Below, in pieces: positions 1-8,055 of a stretch of 64,000 bases of DNA; positions within the stretch are counted from its first letter, which is position 1, and every line of letters starts with the position of its first letter. The translations under genes and the position numbers were made by a program. The stretch comes from Salivita marina (GTDB lineage Bacteria > Pseudomonadota > Gammaproteobacteria > Pseudomonadales > Azotimanducaceae): contig JAYQNS010000003.1 in NCBI GenBank assembly GCA_038144425.1, positions 186,001 to 250,000 of the forward strand. The letters run 5' to 3'. A model generated the notes under the pieces. It was not told where the DNA came from and ran no database searches. It saw only the letters and a program-made list of their open reading frames with translations.

Positions 1-2
1 CC

Positions 3-371
3 AATCAAGCCATCGTAGCGGCGACCCCAACGGCCATGCTTCTGGACTTCGTGGCAGTGCGCCTGAACCCCGGGCCCGCCTTGGCATCACCCTTCGTCCT
101 GAATCTCAAGGTTCGGGACCGGAATGAATCCCACCGCATCGAAGTCCGCAACGGCGTACTGATTCACGAAGAGGATCAAATCGCTGCGGACGCACCTGTC
201 CTAACCCTCAATTATCGAAGCCTGCTCATCGCCCTCTTTGGTCAGCTGCCCTCAGCATTGGTGCTGGCCCGAGACGATGTAGAGACCTCGGAGGGGGCCG
301 AGTCTTTGCTGGAGGCCTGGCTGACCATGCTCGACCCCTTAAATCCCTTGTTTCCCATCGTGACCCCCTAG
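3..371 (+). CDS. Alkyl sulfatase, C-terminal end (5' partial)
   Basis: The reading frame is open from base 3 with no start in sight, so this is the last 122 residues of a gene entering from outside the window. The sequence (LLDFVAVRLN near the start, then LTLNYRSLLIAL) resembles the SCP2-like C-terminal domain that follows the metallo-beta-lactamase and dimerisation domains of SdsA-type alkyl sulfatases. Those enzymes hydrolyse sulfate esters such as dodecyl sulfate. The catalytic metal site lies upstream and cannot be seen here. The next gene starts 12 bases after the stop with its own GGGAGG ribosome site. The family call rests only on this accessory domain; an unrelated SCP2-domain protein is the alternative. 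Confidence 0.65.
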   Translation, partial: NQAIVAATPTAMLLDFVAVRLNPGPALASPFVLNLKVRDRNESHRIEVRNGVLIHEEDQIAADAPVLTLNYRSLLIALFGQLPSALVLARDDVETSEGAESLLEAWLTMLDPLNPLFPIVTP

Positions 372-382
372 GGAGGCCTATT

Positions 383-1149
383 ATGCGCAAGCATTACTTT
401 CTGATCCTCGCGCTTTTCCTTCCGCTGCTGTCCTCGGCGGAAGAGGAAATGACCATCTTCTCGGAGCTTACCTATTTGAGCGCAGCCCCGGGGGCAGAGA
501 CCGCCCTCGAGTCAGCTTTGCTGGAGAACGATGCTGTGGTGGCGCAGGCACAAGCCAACGCCCGAGGCCTTTTTGCCTGGGCGCTCTATCGCGTGCTCTA
601 CCACGACGGCGCCTACAGCCACGTGGTGATTCGCCAGGCCATTCAGCGCGATGGCCTGTCCCCCTCGCTCAAGCGAGCGCAGCGGAAGCCTTAGGGGTCG
701 ATCTAGGAAACCGGCTCCGGGGCCTGGCTCGGGAGGAGGGCCGCTTGGTCTACTCCCTTGAGCAATTTCACACCAATTTGACGCTGCGAGATCGTCCCTT
801 TCTAACGGCGATATTCCTCGCCAGCGACAATGACCAGGAAACCCGCGAAGTCCTCGAAAACCGCTTCGGACCGGCCTTGAAGGCGATGATTGCCGACGAA
901 GCGGGCCCCGCAGCCTATTCCCAGTATCGGCGGCGCCTGCCGAGCGCGGGCGGGGATCACGATCGGGTACTGGTTCTCCAGTATCCGACCTTCAAGGCCC
1001 TTGGAACCAGCGCCCCCGCGGAGGCGGCGTTCGCGGCAGCGGGGGACAGCCTGGAGGCTGCGGAGGTCGCTCTGAGCGAAGTCGCCTCCGTCGTCCGCAG
1101 CGAACACTGGCAGCTCGTGCAGGTTGTCACGCGGCAGGCGGAGAATTGA
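383..1149 (+). pseudogene. Exported protein of unknown function, split by a frameshift
   Basis: Two reading frames form one apparent gene. The first starts at ATG 383 after GGGAGG, has a signal peptide (hydrophobic core near residues 5-16, cleavage near SSA), and stops at 694. The second frame is open from at least base 601 and runs on to 1149; its protein-like part begins just after the C run. Adding one C to the C5 run at 660-664 joins them into about 255 residues, reading RDGLSPLAQASAAEALGVD across the junction. The two halves have a similar layout, perhaps a duplicated alpha/beta barrel like that of antibiotic-biosynthesis monooxygenases, but this is a guess. I do not recognise the family. 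The stop overlaps the TTG start of the next exported protein. It may be intact in the cell if the missing C is a sequencing error. Confidence 0.55.
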
Positions 1150-1691
1150 TCCGCCGATCCTTTCTTGCCGGAGGGCTGCGGCGTCTGGTGCCGCTGCTGA
1201 TCCTGCATGCCGGCGTTGCTTTCGCCGCCGCGCCTTCCGCCGCCGGGGCGCCGGGGGAGGGGGACAGCCAGCCCTGGGAGGCCGACGCCGGGCTCCAGGC
1301 CATGGCCCGGCTGCAGCCTGGGCTCCAGCGTAACCATGTAGCCCTCTATTTTGACGGCGAGATCACGAACAGGGGCCTCGGCCTTCCAGGCCAAGAAGCG
1401 ATGGAAGGGACCTTTGTTGACCAGACATCGCTCACCCTAACCTTCCGCCTTCCTGCTCTCGCTGAGCCTCTATACCTAACCATGCCCCTTCTAGGGATCG
1501 GGGTTTACTCCGTGGGCCCCAGGGCCCTGGCCCGGGCCCGATTTGCGGGAGCTGAGAATCTTCAGGGATTCATTCGCTTTGACCGCCTCGATGCGGAGGC
1601 ACTCAGCGGCTGGTTTTTCCTCCGGCTTCGCTCCGCCACAGGGGATACCGTTCAGACCTTCGGGGGCGCCTTTCGGGAAGTTTCCCCCTAA
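1146..1691 (+). CDS. Hypothetical exported protein
   Basis: A 181-residue protein starting at a TTG that overlaps the previous stop, which suggests translational coupling. The N-terminus has two arginines and then the hydrophobic stretch LVPLLILHAGVAFA, a Sec signal peptide with cleavage near AFA-AAP. The mature part is rich in beta-type segments (NHVALYFDGEI, SLTLTFRLP) and reads like an all-beta periplasmic or surface protein. No catalytic motif or known domain is apparent. It sits between two other exported proteins, so the group may be co-transcribed. Function unknown. Confidence 0.6.
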   Translation: MIRRSFLAGGLRRLVPLLILHAGVAFAAAPSAAGAPGEGDSQPWEADAGLQAMARLQPGLQRNHVALYFDGEITNRGLGLPGQEAMEGTFVDQTSLTLTFRLPALAEPLYLTMPLLGIGVYSVGPRALARARFAGAENLQGFIRFDRLDAEALSGWFFLRLRSATGDTVQTFGGAFREVSP

Positions 1692-1724
1692 GATGTTGGC
1701 TGTTTTATTGAACGAGACCCCATC

Positions 1725-2210
1725 ATGCTGATCCGTGCTGCGCTTCTCCTGACGCTCGCTATTTCGGGCCTTCCCTATGGTGCCTGGGCCGCTCCCGCGG
1801 CAGAGCTGGTGAGCGATGGCGGCAAGGTGACCCTCGAGACCCGGGTGACCCAACGCGTGACCCGCGTCGACGACGGCGGCGCCGAGGAGATCGTCTATTT
1901 GGAGGACACCTGGCTGGCGCCGGGGGCCATCCTGCGCTACGAACTCATCATCCATAACCAAGCCGAAGCCGAAGCCGTAGCGCCGGAAAGCCTCCTCGTA
2001 ACGACGCCGCTTCCCGAGGGCGTCCAGTTTCTTGAAGGGTTGAAGCCCTCAGGCCCCGTAGCCTTTGCCCTGTCAATGGACGGCGGCGTCACCTTTGAAG
2101 CCCCGGACAAGGTGGCTCCAGAATCCGTGACCCATCTGCAGTGGCGCATCATGGAAAGCCTTCCCCCGGAAGCACGCCGGACCCTAGCCTTTGAAGCTCG
2201 GCTGCTTTAA
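1725..2210 (+). CDS. Exported protein with a DUF11-like beta domain
   Basis: A 161-residue protein with an N-terminal signal peptide (LLLTLAISGLPYGAWA, cleavage before APAAE). The mature part has the layout of bacterial conserved-repeat (DUF11-type) domains: a basal LAPGAILRYELIIHNQ strand, then LLVTTPLPEGVQFLEGL and a closing strand before the C-terminus. Such domains are Ig-like folds found in surface and secreted proteins. Only one copy is present, so a structural or binding role is more likely than catalysis. The 3' end overlaps the TTG start of the methyltransferase gene by 20 bases. Confidence 0.6.
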   Translation: MLIRAALLLTLAISGLPYGAWAAPAAELVSDGGKVTLETRVTQRVTRVDDGGAEEIVYLEDTWLAPGAILRYELIIHNQAEAEAVAPESLLVTTPLPEGVQFLEGLKPSGPVAFALSMDGGVTFEAPDKVAPESVTHLQWRIMESLPPEARRTLAFEARLL

Positions 2211-2982
2211 CACCTTATACCTCCTAGGGGCGCTCCTAGGACTCCTCCCCGGCGCTGCGGCCCTAGGGGCCAGCGCAGGCCTTCCTGGTCAGGTGGCGCC
2301 CTTCGTGGCGATGGATGAGCGGGACGTCAGAGCAGCAATGGAGCTCGCTGGGGTGGAGCGAGGAGATCGGCTCATAGACCTCGGCTCTGGGGACGGCCGA
2401 ATCGTAATCGCAGCGGCGAAGCGGGGCGCCGATGCCCTGGGCATCGAACTTGATCCTAGCCTCGTCATAAGGGCACGCCGCGCAGCGAGGCAAGCTCAAG
2501 TGGAGACGAAGGCTCGCTTTCATGAAGGCGATCTCTTCGCCCAGGACCTCTCCGCCGCCACGGTAGTGACCCTCTATCTTTTCCCCGATGCAAACCTGGC
2601 GCTTCGTCCTAAGCTTCTCCGGGAGCTGACGCCCGGAACGCGTATTGTGTCCAATAGCTTCGACCTTGGGGCCTGGAAGCCGGACAAGCACATCCAAGCG
2701 GCCTCGAGCGGTGGGCTGTTACTCTGGATAGTGCCCGCTCAGCTGGCGGGCTCCTGGTGCACCGCACGCGGGGCACGCTTCCAACTCGAGCAACGCTTTC
2801 AGAAGGTGAGGCTGCGCAACGCGCCAACGTCCCTAGGCATCAACGCTTCCTGGGAGGGGCGGCTCAGGGGCACGGTGCTGATCAGCGAGGGGTCCGAGGC
2901 GAGCCTCTCGGGGCATCTCGAGGGGGATCAGCTGATGCTTCAATCGTCCGATGGAAGCAGCGAGAAGGCGACGCGCTGCTGA
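2191..2982 (+). CDS. Class I SAM-dependent methyltransferase with signal-like N-terminus
   Basis: A 263-residue protein starting at TTG 2191 inside the preceding gene. The Rossmann motif I is RLIDLGSGDGRIVIAA, followed by an acidic adenine-binding strand (GIELDP) and a GDLF segment after strand 4, as in class I methyltransferases of the FAM173/DOT1-like kind. About 80 C-terminal residues form a separate beta-rich domain. The N-terminus (YLLGALLGLLPGAAALGASA) looks like a signal peptide or membrane anchor, which is odd for an enzyme needing SAM. An internal ATG at 2311 would remove it, but the TTG start is supported by tight packing. Substrate unknown. It converges with the lipoprotein gene, with a 43-base overlap. 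Confidence 0.7.
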   Translation: MKLGCFNTLYLLGALLGLLPGAAALGASAGLPGQVAPFVAMDERDVRAAMELAGVERGDRLIDLGSGDGRIVIAAAKRGADALGIELDPSLVIRARRAARQAQVETKARFHEGDLFAQDLSAATVVTLYLFPDANLALRPKLLRELTPGTRIVSNSFDLGAWKPDKHIQAASSGGLLLWIVPAQLAGSWCTARGARFQLEQRFQKVRLRNAPTSLGINASWEGRLRGTVLISEGSEASLSGHLEGDQLMLQSSDGSSEKATRC

Positions 2983-3365
2983 CGCTCGAGGGTCAGCGGG
3001 CTTGCCTGGCCCTGCGTCCAGCTGGCGCGCACCGTCACGGTCAGACTGGCGGGTGGGGCGCGACGCCATTCCGACGCCTGACCGAGAAGGCGAGCCCCAG
3101 CGAGGGGACATTGAATCGTTTGCGCCGCCCCTGGCTTTGACGTCTCTGCGGTGCAGCCGAGACTGTCTTCGTTAACCGTCAGGCTTACGGCACTGAGCAC
3201 GCCCCCGGCGGGCGTGAGCTCAGCGGAGACTAGCAGAGCCTCAGCCGTGAGGGTGCTGGCCAGAAGATTCAGGCTTGGGGGCACCGGCGGCGGGAAAAGA
3301 GCGCAGCCGGTGAGCGCTGCGCTGCCCAGCAAAGCGATGACCCTACCCTTATAAGGCCGCCGCAA
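2940..3365 (-). CDS. Hypothetical lipoprotein
   Basis: A 141-residue protein with a lipoprotein signal: a short basic N-terminus, a hydrophobic stretch and the lipobox LTGC, so the mature protein would begin at Cys21 and be lipid-anchored. The rest is beta-rich and low in motifs. The start is a TTG (3363-3365) that overlaps the end of the acyl-CoA synthetase gene by 17 bases, suggesting co-translation from that transcript. The 3' end overlaps the convergent methyltransferase gene by 43 bases. No family recognised. Confidence 0.55.
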   Translation of the reverse strand: MRRPYKGRVIALLGSAALTGCALFPPPVPPSLNLLASTLTAEALLVSAELTPAGGVLSAVSLTVNEDSLGCTAETSKPGAAQTIQCPLAGARLLGQASEWRRAPPASLTVTVRASWTQGQASPLTLERQQRVAFSLLPSDD

Positions 3366-5043
3366 GGTCCAGCGTTTCCTTCACTTCGCGCTTCAGGAAC
3401 TTGCCGTTGGCATTGCGCGGCAGAGATTCCCGCTGCACCCACAGGTAGCGGGGGACCTTATGCTTGGCGATACGGGTGAGGAGGTCAGCGCGGAGGGCCT
3501 TGGGGTCCACCTCCACCCCAGACTTCAGAACAATGACCGAACCCACTTCCTCACCGAGCCGATCGTCCGGGACGCCGAAGACAATGCATTCGGCGATACC
3601 ATCCACCTCGTAGATGGCCGATTCCACCTCCGCGCAATAAACGTTTTCACCGCCCCGGAGCACCATGTCCTTCTTTCGATCGACGATGTAAACGAAGCCG
3701 TCCTCATCCACCCGAGCGACATCACCGGTGCGCAGGAAGCCATCAACGATGGTTTCTGCCGTGGCGTCTTCCCGGTTTAGATAGCCGCGGATGACCGGCG
3801 CTCCGCGCACCGTCAACTCGCCGACCTGCCCCGGAGCCAAGGGATTTCCCTCGTCGTCGATAATGCGCAGCTCAAAGTTTGGCATTACGGGGCCGCAGCT
3901 TTCTGGTCGGTCTACGAAGAAGTCCCCGGAAATCGCGGTGATGATGCCGCAGGTTTCCGTCATTCCGTAGCCCGTGTTCGGCTTCGCCGTGGCCACGGCC
4001 TGATCGATTTGCCCCACGAGATCAGGCTGGAGCTGAGCCCCACCGCCCCCGAGCTGCACCATGGAAGAGGTGTCGGTCTTCGGAAAATCGGGGTGGGCGA
4101 GGAGCTCCCGGGACATGACGGGCACGCCGCTCATGGTGCTAACCTTCTCCCGTTCAATTAGCTTAAGCGCTTGACCGGCGTCCCACTTGTACATCAGTAC
4201 CAGCTTCCCGCCGCTGAGCGTGCCGCCCTGGGCCGCGCAGTTATTGGCAGTGACGTGGAAGAGGGGAGTGGTGATCAGGCTGACCCCCTGGGGCGGGTTC
4301 TCAAAGTCCTCGGGCTTGGCGTTGCCGAGAGCCACTTGCGTACCTGCGAGGCAGGCTCCCCAAAAGGCAAGGTTCATCACGTTATTCACGCAGCCCCGAT
4401 GCGTCTGCAAGGCACCCTTGGGGTTCCCCGTGGTACCCGAGGTGTAGAAGATGCAGGCGTCGCTGTCCGGGTCGATGGTGACCTCCGGCAGCGAGCCGCC
4501 ATGATTGCGCAGGGTTTCATAAGCCACGGCGCCCTCCGGGGCCTCGAAGCGCAGGGCGACAAGGGTCGGGTTTCCAGGCAGCTCGGGCTCGTCCTTGATG
4601 CGCGTATAGCGCTCCTCATCGAGGAACAGGAATTTCGGCTCCGAGTCACTGAGCCCGTAGCGCATTTCCGGGGTGACCCACCAAGCATTCATACCCACCA
4701 CCGTGGCACCGATGCTATCAATGGCCCATTAAATCAGCATGAACTCTTGGAAGTTGCGCATGGCCAGGGCCACCCGGGCCCCTGGGACCACGCCGTTCTC
4801 CACCAGCCAAGCAGCGACGGACGCCACCTCTTCATGGGCCCGGGCATAGGTCCAGCGCTCATCTTGGTAAACGATGTACTCGCGGTCGGCAAATTGCTGG
4901 GAGGACAACCAGAGTTCGCGCAGGCTCGGCGGGGCGTTTTTATAAGTCCTCGTGGGGACCCCCCGCACATCGACCGTGGTGATCTCAAAGTTGCCCTCGG
5001 ACCCCGTGAGCGACTGCCAAACCTGCTTAAGCTCTGCGTACAT
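3349..5043 (-). pseudogene. AMP-dependent fatty-acyl-CoA synthetase interrupted by an in-frame TAA
   Basis: Together the two parts make a full-length (about 564 codons) acyl-CoA ligase that would activate a carboxylic acid to its CoA thioester through an acyl-adenylate. Conserved motifs: P-loop YTSGTTGNPKG, GYGMTETCG, the hinge region LRTGDVARVDEDG, DRKKDMVLRGGENV and a C-terminal PRNANGKFLK with the catalytic lysine. The start ATG at 5043 follows GGGGAGGCGGGG. A TAA at 4729-4731 stops translation after residue 104 without changing frame. Flanking residues (EFMLI then WAIDSIGATVVGMNAWW) align with the family without a gap, so one codon, perhaps TAC or TAT for Tyr, has mutated. Reinitiation at ATG 4701 would give a fragment lacking the N-terminus. 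It is either a recent pseudogene or a base-call error. Confidence 0.8.
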
Positions 5044-5141
5044 CCCCGCCTCCCCTTTCAGTTAAGCGCCCGATTCTGCCCAAGTCCCGGCACGGGTAAA
5101 AGGTCCCGAGAGCAGAAACGGCTTCCCGGGGCGGAAAGCCC

Positions 5142-5150
5142 TGCTAAACT
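5142..5150 (+). promoter_or_regulatory. Probable extended -10 element of the tRNA-Leu promoter
   Basis: TGCTAAACT lies just upstream of the tRNA, with TAAACT (5145-5150) as the -10 hexamer and a TG two bases before it. It is followed by the GC-rich discriminator GCGACGCG, typical of stringently controlled stable-RNA promoters. The -35 match is weak. Transcription would start within a few bases of the mature 5' end. Confidence 0.4.
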
Positions 5151-5160
5151 GCGACGCGTC

Positions 5161-5247
5161 GCCGGTGTGGTGAAATTGGTAGACACACGGGACTTAAAAT
5201 CCCGAGGGGGAAACCCCGTGCCGGTTCGAGTCCGGCCACCGGCACCA
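5161..5247 (+). tRNA. tRNA-Leu (anticodon TAA)
   Basis: An 87-nt class II tRNA. The acceptor stem GCCGGTG (5161-5167) pairs with CACCGGC (5237-5243), followed by discriminator A and encoded CCA (5245-5247). The D-arm contains TGGT...GGTAGAC. The anticodon stem CGGGA/TCCCG encloses CTTAAAA, giving anticodon TAA. A long variable arm (GAGGGGGAAACCCC) and a GGTTCGAGTCC T-arm follow. It reads UUA, and UUG by wobble, both rare codons in this GC-rich sequence. There is no integrase or duplicated 3' end nearby. Confidence 0.96.
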
Positions 5248-5386
5248 CTTACCGCAAAAGCATCTTTTGAGCCACTCCTTTACGTCGCTTTACGCCTTCG
5301 CGGAGAGGCGAACATTACTCGCCCGAAGCGCCCGCGTTTCTCTGCTAGTCTTCTCTCCATGAGGGACAGAAAAAAGTGAGAGGGGA

Positions 5387-6262
5387 ATGCCGCCGAGCAT
5401 AGCCAGCTTTTATGTGGCGCTTGCCGTTTGGGGCCTTCTGATTGCGCGGGGCCGGAGTCGCCCGACGCAATGGCCTCTGATTGCGGCCTTCGGCCTCGTC
5501 CTTCTTCTGTTCCTAAATGCCCGCTATCTCATTGAAGGCGCGCCTGCGGGCATTGCCTATTTCATCAGCCTTTACGATTTTTTTGACAATCTAGGGTTAG
5601 ACCCAGGGGCAGCTCCAGCTGCCATGGCTACCTGTTCCGAAAACGCCTGTTCGCTCTGGAGCGAAACCTACCTTCTGCATCAAAGCTGGGGTGTTGCCTT
5701 CTTCGATCGCTTTACGAACGCGCCGGCGATGCGGACCAATGCGCTGTATGTTCACTTATTTTGTAACTCAGTTGTTTTTATTCTGATGCACCTTCAAGTT
5801 CTTCGGGCAGGTCAGCCCGGGTCGAAAACTTCTCACCGGTGGCTGGGGCGCACGACCTTAGGGTTTTTAACGGTGGGCACGGCGGCGGCTATATACCTGG
5901 CCGGGGAGCATGACGCGGTTTCTGCCTACGGCGGCCTTTGGGCTGAGTGGGGGTTCTATTCCATGTCCCTTTGCGTTTATGGCGCCGCGCTTATGGGATG
6001 GGGTAACGCAAGGAAGGGCGATTGGGAACAGCATCGCATATGGATGCTGCGGTTTATCGGTGCAATGTATGGCGCTTTCTGGCTTTTCCGGATTTTCCTC
6101 GTGGTATCGGGGCCCTTGCTTCGGGAGTGGGAAGGTCTTTCTCTCTTATTTTCGATTTGGGTATCGGCCCCGGCCGGGCTCCTTGCGGCGGACTGGTTAC
6201 GTCGAAGGTGGGACGCGAAACTTATAAAACAGCTAGATTCCCCTGCAGGGCAGGGCGTGTAA
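5387..6262 (+). CDS. DUF2306-like multi-pass membrane protein
   Basis: A 291-residue integral membrane protein with about seven or eight hydrophobic segments. The central part (HLFCNSVVFILMHLQVLRAG, then RWLGRTTLGF, and later HRIWMLRFIGAMYGAFWLFR) resembles DUF2306-type proteins, in which conserved histidines on membrane helices recall heme or quinone ligands. No biochemical function is established. The start ATG has AGAGGGGA immediately before it. Base composition is visibly more AT-rich than in the neighbours, as in the cupin gene 39 bases downstream; the two may form a transferred pair next to the tRNA. Confidence 0.6.
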   Translation: MPPSIASFYVALAVWGLLIARGRSRPTQWPLIAAFGLVLLLFLNARYLIEGAPAGIAYFISLYDFFDNLGLDPGAAPAAMATCSENACSLWSETYLLHQSWGVAFFDRFTNAPAMRTNALYVHLFCNSVVFILMHLQVLRAGQPGSKTSHRWLGRTTLGFLTVGTAAAIYLAGEHDAVSAYGGLWAEWGFYSMSLCVYGAALMGWGNARKGDWEQHRIWMLRFIGAMYGAFWLFRIFLVVSGPLLREWEGLSLLFSIWVSAPAGLLAADWLRRRWDAKLIKQLDSPAGQGV

Positions 6263-6301
6263 TTAGGCAATTCGTAAAACAAAAGGCAGCGGGAGGCATC
6301 C

Positions 6302-6763
6302 ATGAATCTATTCGACAACAAAAAGCTGCGATGGAAGCGATTTGTCGGCGGAGACCAGTTTGACTATCCCATTGATTACTCGGCGGCTCTGCTCCAGGCC
6401 TACGACGACGGTCATGTGGATCTTCTTTACTGGTGGGCACCCAACGCCTACTGCCACTTTCACAGACACACGGCGCGCACGACCTCTACGGTCCTCGCCG
6501 GCGAGCTACATGTCATCGATATCGATCCAGAGACGGGCGAAGAAACGCAACGACGAATCAGAAAGGCGGGGGACTATGCGTGCAAGGAACCTGGCGACGT
6601 CCACAGAGAGCTTGGAGGCCCGGAAGGCGCGCTTGTGTTGTTCAATCTCTTTAATCCGGAAGGATTGCTGGCCGAAAGCCTAGCCAGCGATGGAACGGTA
6701 AGTGGTCGTTCTGAGCTGGCCGACATTCTGAAGGGAAAGGCATACCGTTCGGGCATCGCCTAA
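6302..6763 (+). CDS. Cupin-domain protein
   Basis: A 153-residue single-domain protein with a cupin pattern: HFHRHTARTTSTVLAGELHVID carries the two metal-binding histidines of motif 1, and CKEPGDVHRELGGPEGALVLFN supplies the PGDVH of motif 2. It resembles small cupins annotated as 2,4'-dihydroxyacetophenone-dioxygenase-like or anti-ECF-sigma ChrR-like proteins. No substrate can be assigned. It follows the membrane protein by 39 bases and is probably co-transcribed. Codon usage is more AT-rich than downstream genes. Confidence 0.65.
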   Translation: MNLFDNKKLRWKRFVGGDQFDYPIDYSAALLQAYDDGHVDLLYWWAPNAYCHFHRHTARTTSTVLAGELHVIDIDPETGEETQRRIRKAGDYACKEPGDVHRELGGPEGALVLFNLFNPEGLLAESLASDGTVSGRSELADILKGKAYRSGIA

Positions 6764-6812
6764 GCACCATCGCGCACCGGGTGTTTAGTGAGGGAAAAAC
6801 GCGCGCTCTTTC

Positions 6813-7094
6813 TTAAGATCCCAGGGCTACCCAGCGCTCAAAGATAAATTGAAACTGCAGCTCCCCTGGAAGCGGCTCGGTTCCTCCGGGCAGAGGTCCG
6901 GCCTGGGGCGCTTGCAGTAGGCGCCAACCCCTTTCTAGAGCTTCAAGGCCCGTGGCGTAGGGGGGGTCTCCGCTACCATTGGAACTGGGAAGCTCGGGAC
7001 CGTCCCCCTTAGCTCCGTCATAAACTGCCCAGGCCACCACCTCCGTATCCAGCGCGCTCTCCGCAAGCCATAGATAGAGCAGCTGCTGACGCAT
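6813..7094 (-). CDS. Small conserved-context protein of unknown function, coupled to PhyH
   Basis: A 93-residue soluble protein with no signal peptide and no motif I recognise. Its ATG overlaps the TAA of the upstream dioxygenase gene in a TAATG junction, so it is translationally coupled and the last gene of the CYP153-PhyH operon. The coupling suggests it works with that dioxygenase or the P450, for example as an accessory subunit, but this is inference. The ORF could be spurious, though the exact junction argues against that. Confidence 0.5.
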   Translation of the reverse strand: MRQQLLYLWLAESALDTEVVAWAVYDGAKGDGPELPSSNGSGDPPYATGLEALERGWRLLQAPQAGPLPGGTEPLPGELQFQFIFERWVALGS

Positions 7095-8038
7095 TAGCGC
7101 TTCCCCGGGTCAAGGGCTCCTTCTCGAACCCGTTGGCGTGTTTGGTAGAAGTCTACGTCATAGGTGGGATCACCGCTCAGGTAGCGCCAGAGAGCGGCGC
7201 GCTGGATTTGTTCATACCGGCCCTCATGGCCCCTCTGCCAAGGCGCCATACAGCGCAGCCGCTGCGCAACGCTGAGGCTTCCCGGGCGAGCGAAGCTGTG
7301 ATCCCTGGCGTCGTTGTGGAGGTCCGGCAAATCAGTCGTATTCCAGAGGCGCTGCTGAGGAACGCGGGGATTCAGCCGAAGCTTGTACATCCACCGGTCC
7401 TCCGCACTGGGGTTAGGTTGCCCGGCGTGCCACAGCCCCTGGTGAAAGACGAGAAGGGTGCCAGCCGGACCGCTGTAGTGCTGCTCTCCCACAACGTTCT
7501 GGTAGCGAGCGATGCCCTCAGCACGGGCCCGTCGGAGATGGCTGCCCGGCACAAAGCGCGTGCCACCGCCACCGGGAGCTACGGCGGTGGGGAAGTAAAA
7601 CAGCTGAATATCGAAGGCCTGGCCCGCGGCTTCGAGCACCGCATCGACGTGCAGATGCTGGCCCTTAGGCGCCCCTGCGGGAATATGATGGATGAAATCA
7701 TGATCAAACACCGGGTTAGATCCGACGAGCGATTCAATGATACCGGCGACGGCCGGCAACCTGAGCACCTCACCGAGAGCTGAAGGCGCGGGGTAGCAAT
7801 CCTCCAGGGGCGTTAGACTTTCCGGGCTTTCGAGGGGATCGGAGTCCGTTGGAAGGGTTCCAGGGCGTCCGCTAAGCCCGTGGAGCGCTCGCCGAAGCTT
7901 ACCCGGCGCAAGGGCCTGCATCTCCTCCAATGCGGCGCGGTTAAGGGGCTCGGGGACTAGGGCATCAAAACGCAGAAATCCGTCAGCGACGAAGTCCGCC
8001 ATGGCGGCGGTGCTGAGCAAATAATGATCGTCCCCCAT
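7094..8038 (-). CDS. Phytanoyl-CoA dioxygenase (PhyH) family Fe(II)/2-oxoglutarate oxygenase
   Basis: A 314-residue PhyH-family enzyme. Iron ligands by my count are H130 and D132 (GQHLHVDAV) and H204 (GLWHAGQPN), with the 2-oxoglutarate-binding Arg likely in YKLRLNPR. A longer frame to 8185 exists but would overlap the P450 gene by about 130 bases. The ATG at 8038, 17 bases after the P450 stop, gives a normal PhyH N-terminus (MADFVADGFLRFDALV). Family members hydroxylate alkyl or acyl-CoA substrates next to a carbonyl. Placement directly after CYP153 suggests a second hydroxylation of an alkane-derived or branched acid, which is inference. Confidence 0.8.
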   Translation of the reverse strand: MGDDHYLLSTAAMADFVADGFLRFDALVPEPLNRAALEEMQALAPGKLRRALHGLSGRPGTLPTDSDPLESPESLTPLEDCYPAPSALGEVLRLPAVAGIIESLVGSNPVFDHDFIHHIPAGAPKGQHLHVDAVLEAAGQAFDIQLFYFPTAVAPGGGGTRFVPGSHLRRARAEGIARYQNVVGEQHYSGPAGTLLVFHQGLWHAGQPNPSAEDRWMYKLRLNPRVPQQRLWNTTDLPDLHNDARDHSFARPGSLSVAQRLRCMAPWQRGHEGRYEQIQRAALWRYLSGDPTYDVDFYQTRQRVREGALDPGKR

Positions 8039-8055
8039 AGCGCGGCTTCCGAGGC

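Noticed and set aside
660..664. Programmed frameshifting at C or G runs
   Set aside because: Five unrelated genes share the break and the same direction with no shared stimulatory structure; base-call error is simpler.
4729..4731. TAA as a recoded codon
   Set aside because: Selenocysteine uses TGA and pyrrolysine TAG; no bacterial TAA recoding fits here.
4171..5379. 402-codon plus-strand ORF across the acyl-CoA synthetase and tRNA
   Set aside because: It is antisense to a recognisable ligase and reads through the tRNA gene; the protein has no family features.
5161..6790. tRNA-associated integrative element
   Set aside because: No integrase, no repeat of the tRNA 3' end after the cupin gene; only composition hints at transfer.
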